A stretch of 64,000 bases of DNA, from NCBI RefSeq assembly GCF_040581485.1, contig NC_090131.1:18612532-18676531 (forward strand). The letters run 5' to 3'. How positions within the stretch are numbered: position 1 is the stretch's first letter; each line of letters begins with the position of its first letter. The notes under the pieces are model-generated. The model saw only the letters and a list, made by a program, of their open reading frames with translations. It ran no database searches and was not told where the DNA came from. This document shows, piece by piece, positions 12,500 to 25,200 of this stretch. Both the position numbers and the translations under genes were made by a program. Source of the stretch: Linepithema humile. Taxonomy: Eukaryota; Arthropoda; Insecta; Hymenoptera; Formicidae.

Positions 12500-15400
12500 A
12501 GAGTAATTAATATTGTACGATTAGTGTTAAAAGTAGCATATTACATGCGTTTTCAGAGGTTGTTTTCTGCAAAAACAAGTAAAATGTTTGCGTGGTTCTA
12601 AGCCTATTCATATTCATTTTTGCCGGAAGAATATGACCGAGCGGCGAACTTCCTAAATAGCTGTGTCGATTCTGTTATGAAATTTCTTGCTCGTCGGTCA
12701 AGAACTTTCGATGGCTACCCACCTTCTTTTTTCTTCTCCCGAGAGTTTCCACCCACTCTACGTATCCTGTCAGTGGTATCTAAAACTAGATTGACAAATT
12801 CGATTATAATAACCCGGGCTCGCGCAAGACGAGGCTTTACCTGCGGGCGTCTATCAACTTCCCGACGAAGAGCGACATTATCGATCGCATTATCGGCCTC
12901 GTAAACTTCCACTTCGGTACGCGAGATCGTTCGTATATGTCGATCGTAAAATCACATGGCGGGGAGTCGAAGTTATTGGTCCGTTTCCGGAAGGGTTGCG
13001 ACCCCGCGCACTCCGCTTTCATGCGAGTTCCCTGCCGGTTCCGCATTCGAACGAATAAATACATTTAATCTTGTTTTGCGGATCGTGTGCGGTCGCGCCA
13101 ACAATCCTGTATTTGTCGTACGTTTTTCAGCGTTTTCGGACACATTTCATCGTATATCAGACCACCATTAACGTGTATAAATATCACGCTCATCCCCGCA
13201 TCCCAAAAAGCGATGCCGCAAAACCAAGAGCCGTTTTCGGGAAAGCGGATAAAATGAAATATTAGTGCGCATTATTTTGTAATATATGCAATACGATATT
13301 TATTGTTGCTTATATTTCTAATTGTGTTTTACTTAATTCATACTTTATGAACTGGAAATAACGATAAAGAATGCGCCGCTGTTTTATGGTTTTACGTTAA
13401 AAGCGAGAATTTGTAGGAATGCTGCGCGAATATTTTATAAGCATTTAACGAAAATGCTCGAACCTTTTAAGAAGCACCACTCGTATTCCGAGACGAATGG
13501 AACGTGAAGACGGAAACGCGAGCAGCACAGATGGCAAAGCGAACAACGATCTTCCGTCTGAAGACGATACTTTGTTACAGATCTCGTCTTTTGCGAAATG
13601 GCGTTTTCGTAAAAGCTCTTTCTCGCGGCAGTTCTCGGTCCTGAAACCGGATATCTGTCGGTCTAATTGCTTTAGTCGCAGGGCTCCTAAGCGTCCGTTA
13701 TACGGTACATTTGAAGGAAAATAGATGGTAGGTTTGGGACTCGGACGGAACGCGAAAATGCGAAAGAGGAAACGAGGAAAAAGAAAACTCGACGGAAAGG
13801 TACAGCTTCGGTTGGAAGACGGACAACAAAACTGTTAATGGATCGCGGCGGAAAGAACTTCGAAGCAACGTGCATCTTGGATTACCATCGTAAACTATAA
13901 TACTTTACAAAAGTAATGCGAATCGATATACTTGCGCGGTAAATAGAGGATACGATAAGATGAGAATATAAATACGTAGAAATGTTAAATTTTAAAGAAT
14001 AATGCAACAAAATGTATTTAAGCGGTTAAAAAAACATAAATGGAAAAAAAGGAACTCAGCATTTTATCGTAGTTGAATGAAGGCGATTGTATACTGGACA
14101 AAATGTACGAGATCTCTACGTCACGCGTCACCTTTAATCTATTATGCGATTCGCTTGCTTTCTAATATCCATAAATCCAAATTCAATCGAGTTTCCGGGA
14201 CGACCTAATCGCGTTCAATCAGCTAGAAAGCGCCGCAAGACGAGAGGGAGAGACCAGTGAATCTGATTAGTCAATCAGCGGATCACAGCGATCGAGTCCA
14301 ACCGTGGTGAACCGTCGACGGCGTTAGACGCCGGGCGAGATGCCGGAGAGGCAGCGGCGAAGTTGAAGGAACAGACAGAGAAAAGGAAAATCGATGGCGA
14401 TGAGATAAAGGCGGACGAGACGGGAGAGAAATGTCGAGAAAACGAGCGGGAATACGGGAATATGGATGAAGAAACGGTCGAGAAAGACTACAAATGCGGA
14501 AATCGGTCGAATCCCGGCGAGATGCTTCGTCGCAATTCGCGCAAATGCGACTTCATCTCGAGACCCGGAACCAGAGATCTTTGTCGCGGAAGCCGCTCGT
14601 CAAACCAGAGATCCGTGAGATTTAACCGACGATGAGAAGCGTCAGGTGCCTGTTTGTTCTCGCACACAGCAGCTCGTTCTTTCCCCTTATCGTCTTTCGT
14701 TCGACTTCCTCCCCCCCCTTTGGTTCGTTAGTACTCCTTTTTGCAATATCCAATGCAATTGCAACGACGCCCTCGTGAATAGAGCGAATATGATGGTGAG
14801 CGATGCAAGAGAATTCCGCAAAAACGTTCACATCGCGTAATTGTCGTTTAAACGCTTGCGATTATTATTTCGTCGTCTTTACTCATTAACCGGGCAGTGG
14901 GGCGATGCTCTATTACTTTGCTGCGACGTAATTATGACGTAAATGTTCGGGGTAACGTGTACGCGGCGTTAAAAGCACGGACAAAGAGGAGTTCGTTAAA
15001 CGAAACCGCATGTGGGATGAATTTACATTGCAAAGTCTTCGTTATGTCGATCCAGCTGAACTCAGAATCGCTTGCAAATGTGTTAAGCTCGCCATAGTTT
15101 TGTATTATCTTGGACGTCTGAAAGCCGACCACCAAGAATCACATTCGTGCAAAGAAAATTCATAAAAAGAAAAAATTTTGGAAAAATGTAATGTTTCCCT
15201 TTTTTATATGCGCGATTAAATTTTTTTTTTTCTCTAAAAACCAAGTAGATTTTGGTGGATGTTTTTTCGGATTTAATCTTTAGAGAGTTACTTTGGATTT
15301 GTCAACAACTTTCTACGTTTACCGCACATTTGTTGGTGTTCTCTAGAGCGACCTAGAGCACGATCGGAATTGGGTACTCAGCTTAATCCGCGGAAAACTG

Positions 15401-17120
15401 TTTATTTATTCACGGCTCAAGAAGCGGCTTCTTGCCATTCTCAAAGGATTTTGGAACACTCGACTTTTCTGCAATTTCGCGAATCGTCGGAGCGCCCGTC
15501 GGGCGTTCCCGGCACTGTACTATCAAATGATACATATCGGCGTATTAAAGATGTCTTCATGATTTCGTTCCCGTCCACTGTCTTTCTCGCTCCGCAGCGA
15601 TCTCACTTTAAGCTTAACGAGAGCGCAATCAAATTTCCACATTGTACATTTCGGACTGTTTAATATCTCGCGATAACGAACCGTCCAATAACGTTCTCAG
15701 GCTTGCAGTTTCGTCGCCATTCGAAAGCGGCCATTGACGCGCGACAGACGCAATCAAACATTTGTGTATAACTGTCCACTCGGAGTCCTTTCGGCGCGAT
15801 TAATCAGCTCCCTCTCCTCCAGCTGGAAATGCTGCGAAAACAAGGATGCGAGGCCCACTCGAGGAGGCACTTGTACCCTTGTGTCGAGATCATTCCAAAC
15901 AGTAGCATCGCTATAACTTCTCGTCCTTTCGTATCGACCCCATTTCAGCGAATTGTTATGACAGAAAGCAGCGCCCGGTCTGAGTGTGTACTGTCTCCCG
16001 TTTATATATTGTCCCCTGTCTTTGTTTGTCGCTGGAATTCCACGGCTGAGTGTGCCGGCGCTGCGCAACTTTTAATTGGATCAGAAAAATCGAGTGCGTC
16101 CGCTGAGACGATCCCATCTGTACGGATAACTCGCGAAGAAACGATTCAAGGTGCCGTAGGACGTTTTAGGAAACTTGGTTGCGCCTTTTTACGACTCCGG
16201 AACTGCACTTGCCCGAGTGTGTTTCAAAGTCACGCGATAAAGCGGAAGCACCCCAACTTTATGTTTTATGGAGCCAAAAGCGCGGCCCGTTCTTTCAAAT
16301 TCCACCATCTGTCTTGCTTGTCAAAATCATTTGCGTGCGCGCGTGTGCCTTCGCTCGGCAGGCTGAGAGCGATAGGGCCAATGAGGCTGGATTTACGCTG
16401 GCATTACCGTGAGCGAAACTGTCCGCGGGAAATGCCCGCTATCCGAGAATGATTTCCTCGAATGGGTAGTCCAATTGTACGCTACAGTACGAGCGATTTC
16501 CAGCAAAGTTGCAGCTCCCGCGTTCTATGCGCACGATAGAATAATTAAAAGTTATGATCAGAGCCGGAACTTTGTGTACGCGGCTTGTGCACGGCGAGAT
16601 ACACCTCGCTTCGTTCTTGCGATTGCCGTAATCGCGATTATTGTCGCGACTGAGATTCAAATGCGCTCCGCCGTCTACTTTCCCTTCCGGCAGGGTACAC
16701 AATAGGGAAGTTCAGCGGAGACGAAGTTTTCCTCTTTGTCGGGCGAGGTAAGAAACAAAATAACGGAGAAAAGATGAAAAAGTTGATAGCGCCGTTGAGA
16801 AAACAGCGATGTACTTTCGAGGGAATATCGCCCGCCGATATTATCGCGACGGCCCGCGAAGAAAGTGTGGACGGTAATTACGCGCTGAACGGCGTTGCAA
16901 GAATAGCGTATCGGGATACGGATCGCGCGGCGATATATCAAACGATGATGGACGGCAGTGCCGTTCGAGTGAATAGTAGCATCAGATTACATTGCCAATG
17001 TGATTACAACCGCGGTAATTACACACTGTTTGCTATTAATTGCATATTGCCGTTACTATCAATTACATACTTTAGCTGTGCGCAGAACGCAGTAATTAGC
17101 AAATACAATTTTGCCTGGTG
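12500..17120. other. Non-coding: CpG-rich, several chance-length frames
   Basis: The plus-strand frame at 15829-16452 is the longest in the window (207 codons, ATG start) but is arginine/serine/cysteine-rich with no domain and overlaps other frames. A hydrophilic Lys/Glu-rich plus-strand frame ends at 14635; it follows strong purine skew and has no acceptor. The 75-codon frame at 13497-13724 has an ATG and an acidic start but no family match. Confidence 0.5.
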
Positions 17121-17123
17121 CTG

Positions 17124-17250
17124 TTTATAGATCGGTATCATTTGTATTAACGTAAGACGTCAGATTGTGATATTTAAAATTTGCTATTTATGGATCTGTG
17201 TCGTTCATATTATTAACGTAAAACGTGAGATTGTAGAACGATAACTGTAA
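17124..17250. repeat. Diverged tandem duplication, about 63-bp unit
   Basis: TTTATAGATCGGTATCAT at 17124 recurs as TTTATGGATCTGTGTCGT at 17187. Both are followed by ATT(ATT)AACGTAAGACGT or AACGTAAAACGT and then (C/G)AGATTGT. The unit is 63 bp. This is an AT-rich spacer with no coding frame. Confidence 0.75.
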
Positions 17251-17850
17251 AATTATATAAAGTAAAGAAGTAAAGTACGAAAACCAAAAATAAAATGTTG
17301 TGCGGATTATTGAATTATTTATTACAGAAAGCAACAGATGTTTGTTCGAAATAACTCACAATCAGTAAAAATGTTTTATACAATTTATAAAATAGTAGGT
17401 ATTTTTTGTGTATCTATTTTCCTTTTTAATTTTATTATAATAATTTTTTTCGTTTCTTTACACTACAAGAAAGTTGAAAAGATATACTTATGTGTCATCA
17501 TTAATCATAAGTTTCGATAGGAACGCTATAAACGTCACAAGTTTGATATTGGATCTGTCGTGACAAAGTTCTAAGACGACAGTTTATTATTCTACTTAAT
17601 ATATTGCTTATCAATATAATTGTAAGAGTCCGCATTTTTATATCAGCGTAAACATCGCACGCGAGTCGCGTCTCTTTTCTCTCGGCTGATTTCCACCCTC
17701 GCAATCTCGACCGGGGCAACGCCAATGGCGGCGGCGGCGTCGGCTGCGGGCGTCGGTCGTCGAGCCTCCATAATTCATTCGGCAGACAACCAGAAATCCT
17801 GGAAACATACATTTATGCGGCGAGTCGTCCCAGAGGAGTAACGGCGGAGC

Positions 17851-17880
17851 GGGGGGGGAGGGAAGAGGGAGGGGGGGGGG
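17851..17880 (+). other. G-quadruplex motif
   Basis: Four G-runs of 8, 3, 3 and 10 are separated by loops of 1, 4 and 1 nt, all on the plus strand. This fits the standard G3+N1-7 quadruplex rule with short loops, a stable type. On the opposite strand it encodes the proline-rich part of a spurious reading frame. Confidence 0.85.
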
Positions 17881-19019
17881 ACACAGCGGAGCCTGGCGTA
17901 GGTTGTACAAGTGCGCGGGGACATGGCAGGCGGTACGACAGACAGTACAGTGGCGCGGAGATGCCGAGGGGGATGGGATTGTGGGCGGAGGGGTGTGAGG
18001 GAAACCCCCGAAATCAGGATGACAACCGTAGAGTTGGCACCGTGATGCACGACGCGCAGATACGCGCTATCATACCAATAACCGTTCAAATAATAGTCCG
18101 CGAGCCGGTTGCGACCGACGCGTCGTCTCCGCCGACGAAACACAACCGAACGCTATGCTCGGTACGCGAAATACACAGCGATACGAGTCGATATCGGTCG
18201 TCCGGGCTGAATTTGAGCGAGCGTCGCGATTCCTGGGCTGCAAAATTATACCGGGGCGAGAGGCAGGGCGATGCACTTCCAAAAGCGGCGTATAAGATAT
18301 ACTTGGCAACTGCATTTTGATTCGTGCGCGGATAACGAAGCGATATCGCGGCGGTGTGATCTCGACGTTGTCTTTAGACGCCAGAGACAATGACACAACG
18401 TCGACGGTGTCATCGTGGCAGCCGCTTTAATGACCGCGTTTCTCCGTTTACGTTTGCCACGCCGGCACGGAGACGGCGCTAATGCCTGCATCGCAGCCGC
18501 AAGTATGTGTGTCTATGTGAGATAGGGCAAACGCCGAGATGCGCGACTGTATTAGATTGCAAGATTAACTTCCGTTTGATCGTCGTAGTTTCGCTTAAAC
18601 GATGCGCGTCGCACTGTGAACACGAGAGAGCTCGTAGTCAAATAAAACGTCTGCTGTGTTACTAATTAAAGTGCTGAAACGATACGGAGCTAAACTACGA
18701 AGAGTAAATCTTGGAGGAGAATTTGCAAGCTAGAGGATTTAACGAACGATAAGACGAAATTCTGATACCGTTGGCGACGTGCGTACAAATCGATCCATAA
18801 ACATGATTGTCGCAGGATCTTTGATGAATTTACGCGCGTTATATCGCACAAAGACGTTAAATCTCGAGATTTAGCTCCTCTTGCACGGAATCGGATGAAT
18901 CGAGTGTACGGCAACTCCTACTTCATGAGCCTATAGAGATGTAGCTTCCGCCACTAGTGAATAGAGTACCCTTCGTGTATACGGTACGCCTGTCTGAGAG
19001 AGAAGCGGCGTTTCGGATA

Positions 19020-19061
19020 GATCAGGGTTGAAATTCCAACCTAGATCAGAGTTGAAATTGC
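19020..19061. repeat. 24-bp tandem duplication
   Basis: GATCAGGGTTGAAATT at 19020 is repeated as GATCAGAGTTGAAATT at 19044, with one mismatch in 16 and a period of 24 bp. Confidence 0.75.
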
Positions 19062-19940
19062 ATGACGCTCAGCTGTAGCAAATTAGAAATCGGATTAGTT
19101 GCTTAATCTTCCAGCAATCTCTATGTTGAAATGTTTTATTGCGAAGCATTTTAATTGCTACTAATAAGCGCAAAGGGATTATCTGTTCTAAGGAGGGATA
19201 AAGAACCGACATATCTCTAGCTTTTATTAACTCGTGCGGTATGCTATGCAGCTTTCGTCGCCAAGTTGATGTACGGTAAACGACGAGCCGGAGTCGAGCG
19301 CGAGTCGTAGAATCGGACGAATCTACGATCACTCCGGTTACTCTTTGTGACACTACGACGTGCGCGAATACCTTAATAGAGACAGAGAGAGCAGCGTACA
19401 TCCTTTACACGGTGGTTACGTAAAGAGGATGAGTGTCGTGCAGGATAGACCATAGCTAGGTACAAGAAGCTGCTGCACACTGGGGTAAAATAGGGCTTTG
19501 ACACGCACTTAATCACGCCCGCGGTTTCTCTATCTCCGGTCTTCTCCGTCTTACTCTCTGTCTTTTTCCTCTCTTTGCCCCTTTCTCGACCCTCTCCTTA
19601 GGGAGAGGCAGAGCAAAGCCGCAAGAATAGTCTTTTATTTACGCTTATTCTCTTTTCTCCCGTGTCTCGCGAGATTCTTTATCCTTTTCTCCCGCGATTG
19701 GAAAGTGCTTCGTTTAACAAAGCGGTGAATCATTCTCCGCTATTAAAGCGCGTTTGAAATAATCGATTTTTTTAACACTTTGCATTTGTGCGATAAATCG
19801 AGTAAAAGATGTTTTTTACATTTAATTACTTGGACTAATCTGTTGCGAGAAACAATACAACTGGAATCCGTTTAAATCGTCGCGCGTTTAAGTAAATATA
19901 ACTTACAAAACAAATGCTGCTCGACGCGTCTTCGCGCCGA

Positions 19941-19960
19941 CACCGATTAATTAATCGGTG
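19941..19960. promoter_or_regulatory. Perfect 20-bp palindrome with paired homeodomain cores
   Basis: CACCGATTAATTAATCGGTG is self-complementary and centres on ATTAATTAAT, two overlapping TAAT homeodomain cores. This is the geometry bound by dimeric homeodomain proteins. Binding is inference. Confidence 0.45.
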
Positions 19961-21742
19961 ATGAACGACGCGCTTCATATACAGAAGAAATACATTCATT
20001 TAGCGTACCGTAATCCATTTGTCACCGCGACACCGCGTAAGCACCCTTAACACATTACACCCGCTCTGATCGTAATGCGGAAGGAACGCATCGTAAGCAG
20101 GACGATAAAGCGCCAAAGCAAACTGTCGCCGCGCGGTACAAGCGGCACCGTCGATTCTCGCCTTTCAGCCAACATCCCTCGTTCGCGGAGAATCAACAGC
20201 CTCTCGCGTCAGACCCCAATTTCCGCAGCAATAATACCGGCTTAAACAAAGCCCTGTGCGTGCACCGTGGCACGGCTGCAGGGGACGTGCACTCCAGAAA
20301 CATTTCCCTCTCAGCAGCCAGCTACATACGCGCGTGTACAAACAGGCAATTCGATGCAACGGTAGGACCTACGGTCTGCCTAAGCGAGCGGCCTCCTCCT
20401 GGATCCCATCATGGAGTTAGAATCCGAGTTTAGCTGACTGGGCTTCCCAGTCCTACGAAAACCGGCACTGCCCTTATACCTATAATCTACGTGCGAAATT
20501 ACACTGTCGCAGTGGCGCTTTCACTCGCTCCTGTTTCGCTCGTGTCGGGAGATTCATATTAATTAAGATATTCCGACGGCGGAACCGCTTTATATATTAT
20601 GATGCGGATTTGATTCAGGATTTGCAAGATGCGAATTCAGTAGTGAGAGAAAATGTTTCTTTACAGAAATATGTTACATTGTTATCATAATATTATCTGA
20701 GATTATTATTTAGTCAGTTTCATGTTTCGCCCATTTTGTCGGTCACTTCATTAAGCGACAGCGCGGAGACTGCTTTGCGATTGTTTTTATTACATCAGTA
20801 AGCAACAGCGAAGTTTTAAATTACGTGGAAGCAATAATGGAAGACAATTTATTTTAGTGAATGAAGGAACAACACGACGAGAAAGAGAACGAGACCGTAA
20901 TGCTATGAGGTACGCTTTAATAAGCGTGCCATTCCGCAGCGTGCCCGCGCGCAGCAAGAGTGTCTGAAATCTGGCCATACCTCCAATTACTGCCTTCGGT
21001 AGCGTATAATTGGTAATTACTAACTTCTTGCAGGGCGGATAGTTCGCACTGCGTGTTGGTCAAAGTCTCTTAACAGACGATTAACCTGTAACCAGGTACC
21101 ATCGAGACTGGCGAAGTTCGTGGAACAGTGCTGCGTTGCGCGCTCGAACACCTGAATATGCTCTCAGGTGTATTATAAAGTGTGTTAGGCGATGTATAAG
21201 CCGATGTTTCTATCGGATGCGCAAGGGATAACGTATCGCGTTTACAGATAGTTAAAGCACTAAAATCCATCTAAAGTGCGCGGTTATCCTCTGAAATCAC
21301 ACAGCGACGCGACGTGTTGCGCGATTTGTTCTAACGAATGAGTAATTTGCGCCGGTCAAATGATATTCTTCCTACATTTGCCAATTATACCTCATAATCG
21401 TAAACAATCGACTGCATTGATTGCTTAACGGTACAAAATTATGCCAATAATATGATTGCTTTATTCAATTAGCTGAACGCTTCATCGACGGATTATCATA
21501 ATCACGCATTTTGCAATTTCTTGCTTATCATGCCTGGAAGCACTTCAATTAATAATGCAGAATCGGTGAATTACAGTGCAACGTTGAACGTTTTAAAAGG
21601 CGCAGTTGTAATTGAAAATTGATGATAAAATATTTATGAGAATTGTTTTATCGCGAGAAAAAAACAGACAAAGAAGCACGCGTTAATTTTTAATTTACAA
21701 TTACTCTTTGATCAATTCTACCTCGTTATTCAGACTATTCCG

Positions 21743-21744
<2 letters not shown>

Positions 21745-21830
<86 letters not shown>
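21745..21830. repeat. (GA)43 microsatellite
   Basis: An uninterrupted run of 43 GA dinucleotides. Long GA tracts are mutable and are binding platforms for GAGA-factor-type proteins in insects. It produces long Ser-Leu and Arg-Glu pseudo-reading-frames that should not be taken as genes. Confidence 0.98.
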
Positions 21831-21833
<3 letters not shown>

Positions 21834-22140
21834 GGCACGGTATTTGTTCGCGATTAAAAGCAAACTTTTGCACGAGACCTACTCTTGTGTCGATTTGACA
21901 ACACCCTTGCGTCCTCTCTATTGGCTTTTGTCCGTTATCGACAATGCTCGGAACTGGGCCAAATTCAATCGCACCGTAAGTCCTCCATATTTGTGAATTA
22001 AACGGTTTTAATCGACCGCGTAAAGATAGACGGCGTTTCTCGTAATAAGCTATAACGTTCTCTGTCGTTGTGCAGGCTTTGTTAGCGGCGCTACGGTTTC
22101 TCTTTCGTTCTTCACTCGATGCCCGCATTACTTTCCGCTC

Positions 22141-22169
22141 GTTCTCTTTTTCTCGTCTCTTTCTCTCTA

Positions 22170-22228
<59 letters not shown>

Positions 22229-22238
22229 TGCCCTCTCT
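22141..22238. repeat. CT-rich microsatellite, inverted relative to the (GA)43 tract
   Basis: A CT dinucleotide array with TTT and TAT interruptions; the purest part is 22173-22228. It is complementary to the (GA)43 tract about 310 nt upstream, so the two could pair as a long imperfect hairpin in RNA. Confidence 0.95.
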
Positions 22239-22239
22239 C

Positions 22240-25200
22240 ACTTTTCCCGCGAAGCTCCTCTTTGCGCGCACTTTTTCATTGATTATTCCCGCAAATCCGG
22301 TGGCCTCGCACTTTTCGCGATGCAGTAATTATCGTTGTAGTAAGTGGATTCAGTTGGTTACTCTCTTCTAAAGTACTTAACGTAATTCGGTCGGTTTCAC
22401 CAATCACTCGCGAGAACGGTAAGTGCCTTTGACAAAGGATACTGTGTAATAGGGATGCAGCAAAGTGGCCACTTATACATGTGAAACTTAACAGGTAATT
22501 AAACTGTTGATTATTCAGTGCGGATTCCGCTGATGTCGTTGGAAATTTCGAAAAAGCGATGACTATACTGAATCGTGTATATGTGAATAATAATTAATCT
22601 CTGCTTGGGACGTGAATCATAAAGAAACCGTGGTTTATTTAATTATGAATGTTTGATAATAAATATTGAAGTATATATACGTATATCAATAATAATTATA
22701 ATTTATCTCGATTTTCAACCTTCGCCCTAATTACTCGTCGTGATTTCAACGGGACTTAAGTGTCTCACATTCCACTCGGTGTTTATGTAATTCCCCTATT
22801 TCGAGATTACCTCGTCGTCGAAAAGCAAATGAGAAGCGACGTAAACGACACACCGAGATATCTCCGTAGATGCATCTTACAGACGCAACGACGCGACGTG
22901 ACGCGTCGAAACAGAGCGTTCTGTTTCTCCTTGCGCGAGTGCAAAACGGTCGGAAGCGGCAACCCGGGCGCTCTTTGAGAGACCGTATCAACCTAGTCGT
23001 AAGATGCAGTTACCACGTGCGCAAATCTATCTGCATCGCGATCTCTCAGAAGGGGGTAAATAGAGCTAAGACGCTCCGGCAAAGATTTCTACATCGGCGT
23101 TCTCGCTGGTGGCTGTGCTCCGCCGTATCCTCCGTCGTGCTGTAAACCCGATTTCCCTAATCCTTCGGTAGGCGGATAGCATATCCACTATCCGTCGGCG
23201 CTCGAAGCGGCTTATTTCGCAATGAAAACCCAGTGACGCTTGCACCGACCTGGGCTTCATCCGGAATGGAAGAAGTTTATAAAGCGCTATCGCTGCCGCC
23301 GCCGCTGTTGCTTATGTTGCCAGCGCCGGCGTTGCTGCTCCGTGTTGTTGCAGTTGCCTCATCTTTAGGAGATAGGTACGTCGTTTTGCGCGGAGGGCGT
23401 TACCGGTGGCGGCTACGATATTGCAAATATTCGCGAAACGATGCATTTGCGTTAGCGATCACCAAAATTTCATTAAGTCCAGCATTCTTTTTTTTATGAT
23501 AAATTAGGAAACTTATAAAGATTCAATGAGTTGCGTAGACTGAGAACATGTGAAAAATAAGCATTTTTTAAACTTGCATAATTATTGATTAAAATCTGGC
23601 ATATTTTGATATTGTTATCGTAAATTAATATAAAATAATTAATCGCTAATCGATAGATTTTGCGCAGTATAACATTTTGTGATAAATAAATCGTTATCTA
23701 TTTTTTATTTTCCTCGGCAAACCAGCACTTCTCGCTGAAATGTCGAAGCGACAGCAAGCGGGTGACAATTTTTTTGCTTCGCGTGTCGGTAAATCATCGA
23801 TTCGACACGGCCGATAGTGGCGCATAATACTGTCCCACCTGATTTCCGCCAACGCGCCGTATAATCCGGTGAATAATGAAAACATTATCATGGCCGACGA
23901 AGTGCGGCCCTCACTCGTGTCGCAGCACAGGTAGCGGCACGACACTTTTTCGAGGGTTACAGCGGCGGTCGCGGGGGAGGAAAACGGAACAGGCAGATAC
24001 ATTGTCGCGTCGGGTAATGAAAAATTGCTGCAGATTTCCCGGTGGGGAAAACTGCTGGCGCGCCATAGCCACCGGCACGTAGCCGTGGATGCCCGCAGCT
24101 ACATGTTACCATCCCGTAGGAAACCCTTGCGTGTATCGAATAAAAAAAAATGTAAAAAAGTGAAAATGTGAACGCAAAGAACGGTGGAAGAGGAGGAGGT
24201 AAAAGGGTGCGAGGATGAGAGAACGAACAAATAGCGCTGGATAAATCAGCGAGCCCTCTGTCGCGTTTTAAAACTCGACGATCGAGCTGGCGCGCGAGGT
24301 AGCGCGATGCGAGCGCGAGGCAGCCCAACGCGGCGAGCGTGCGTGCAATGCGACGGCTATTTTGACGGTGATTTATGCCCACCGCGCTGAAAAAGTCGCC
24401 GGCGATCGTTTTCGCCCTTCGTGGGATTGCCGGCTGAAATTTTGCCGGCGTGTGTAAATATATATGTTGCGGAGGCCGAGTTTCCGCGCGGAGCGACAGA
24501 TTTTTGGGATTACAGTGGGTCTCAACCGTCACATTTATCCCGCGCAGTTGTTAATTGCGCGACTCTGTTTTGTCGTTGAAACAATTAAATTCCGTACGCC
24601 AACGCGCGCGCGATCAGGCAAATTGCGTGCAGTAACGAAAAAATATTTCATACCGAATCGAAGCGTGGCATAATATAATTCATTATTCGAATTTTGGCGG
24701 TTCGTCATTCAGGCCTCTTCTTACTATCGGATTAATTGACGTATCTGAAATCAAAACTGCTCTATAATGAGTGAATTGTTAAAATTCAGATCCAATTATC
24801 GACTTTTCTGGATTTTGCCAATATCTCTCTCCTTGCATCAATATAATAATTAATGTGCTTCATTAATATTACAATTATCAGTATAATTATCTTATTGTTA
24901 GCTTTACTGCAACTTTACTTTAAAAAACTTAAAACGCGGCGATTATAATTTAAAATTAAAATTAAATTTCTCCATTTAATTTTTTAGATTTACCATTACT
25001 TTTATTAAGAAAACAAATTTGTTTGTTACCATTTGTATTTCGTTTATTAGCCCAATCAACATGATACGATTCTATTTGATTTGGAAACGTGAGTTGGGTA
25101 TCGTGGAACGAGAGACAGTGATTGGTGGAACGTGCCCGAGACTTACCTCGACAGATTTTCCTTGAGTGACCAGCATGCTCGAATTTAATATCTCGATTAC

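Larger units (their letters stand above)
17255..21740. other. Non-coding: CpG-rich with G4 and palindrome
   Basis: An AT-rich trough at 17255-17490 gives way to a CpG-rich block at 17640-18560 that contains the G4 motif. The 19500-19700 stretch is pyrimidine-skewed. From 19900 to 20560 it is CpG-rich around the 20-bp palindrome. No gene was seen on either strand. Confidence 0.55.

Noticed and set aside
12841..12912. Minus-strand frame ending CAG/GTAAAG
   Set aside because: Begins with GTG, not ATG, and has no pyrimidine tract for an acceptor; the donor alone is not enough.
14265..14635. Lys/Glu-rich plus-strand frame
   Set aside because: Reflects purine skew; open from a TGA near 14264 without a good acceptor or a suitable early ATG.
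15829..16452. Longest reading frame (207 codons, plus strand)
   Set aside because: A rough stop-codon calculation gives somewhat under one frame of this length by chance in six frames of 64 kb, and local GC raises that. It has no recognised domain and overlaps other frames.
16725..16755. Pyrimidine stretch with GCGAG/GTAAGA
   Set aside because: The base before AG is G, which is strongly disfavoured in 3' splice sites.
21730..22328. Ser-Leu repeat frames
   Set aside because: They are translations of the GA and CT microsatellites.
23957..24532. 191-codon minus-strand frame
   Set aside because: Proline- and phenylalanine-rich part comes from low-complexity sequence; no domain, no splice context, very CpG-rich DNA with few stops.
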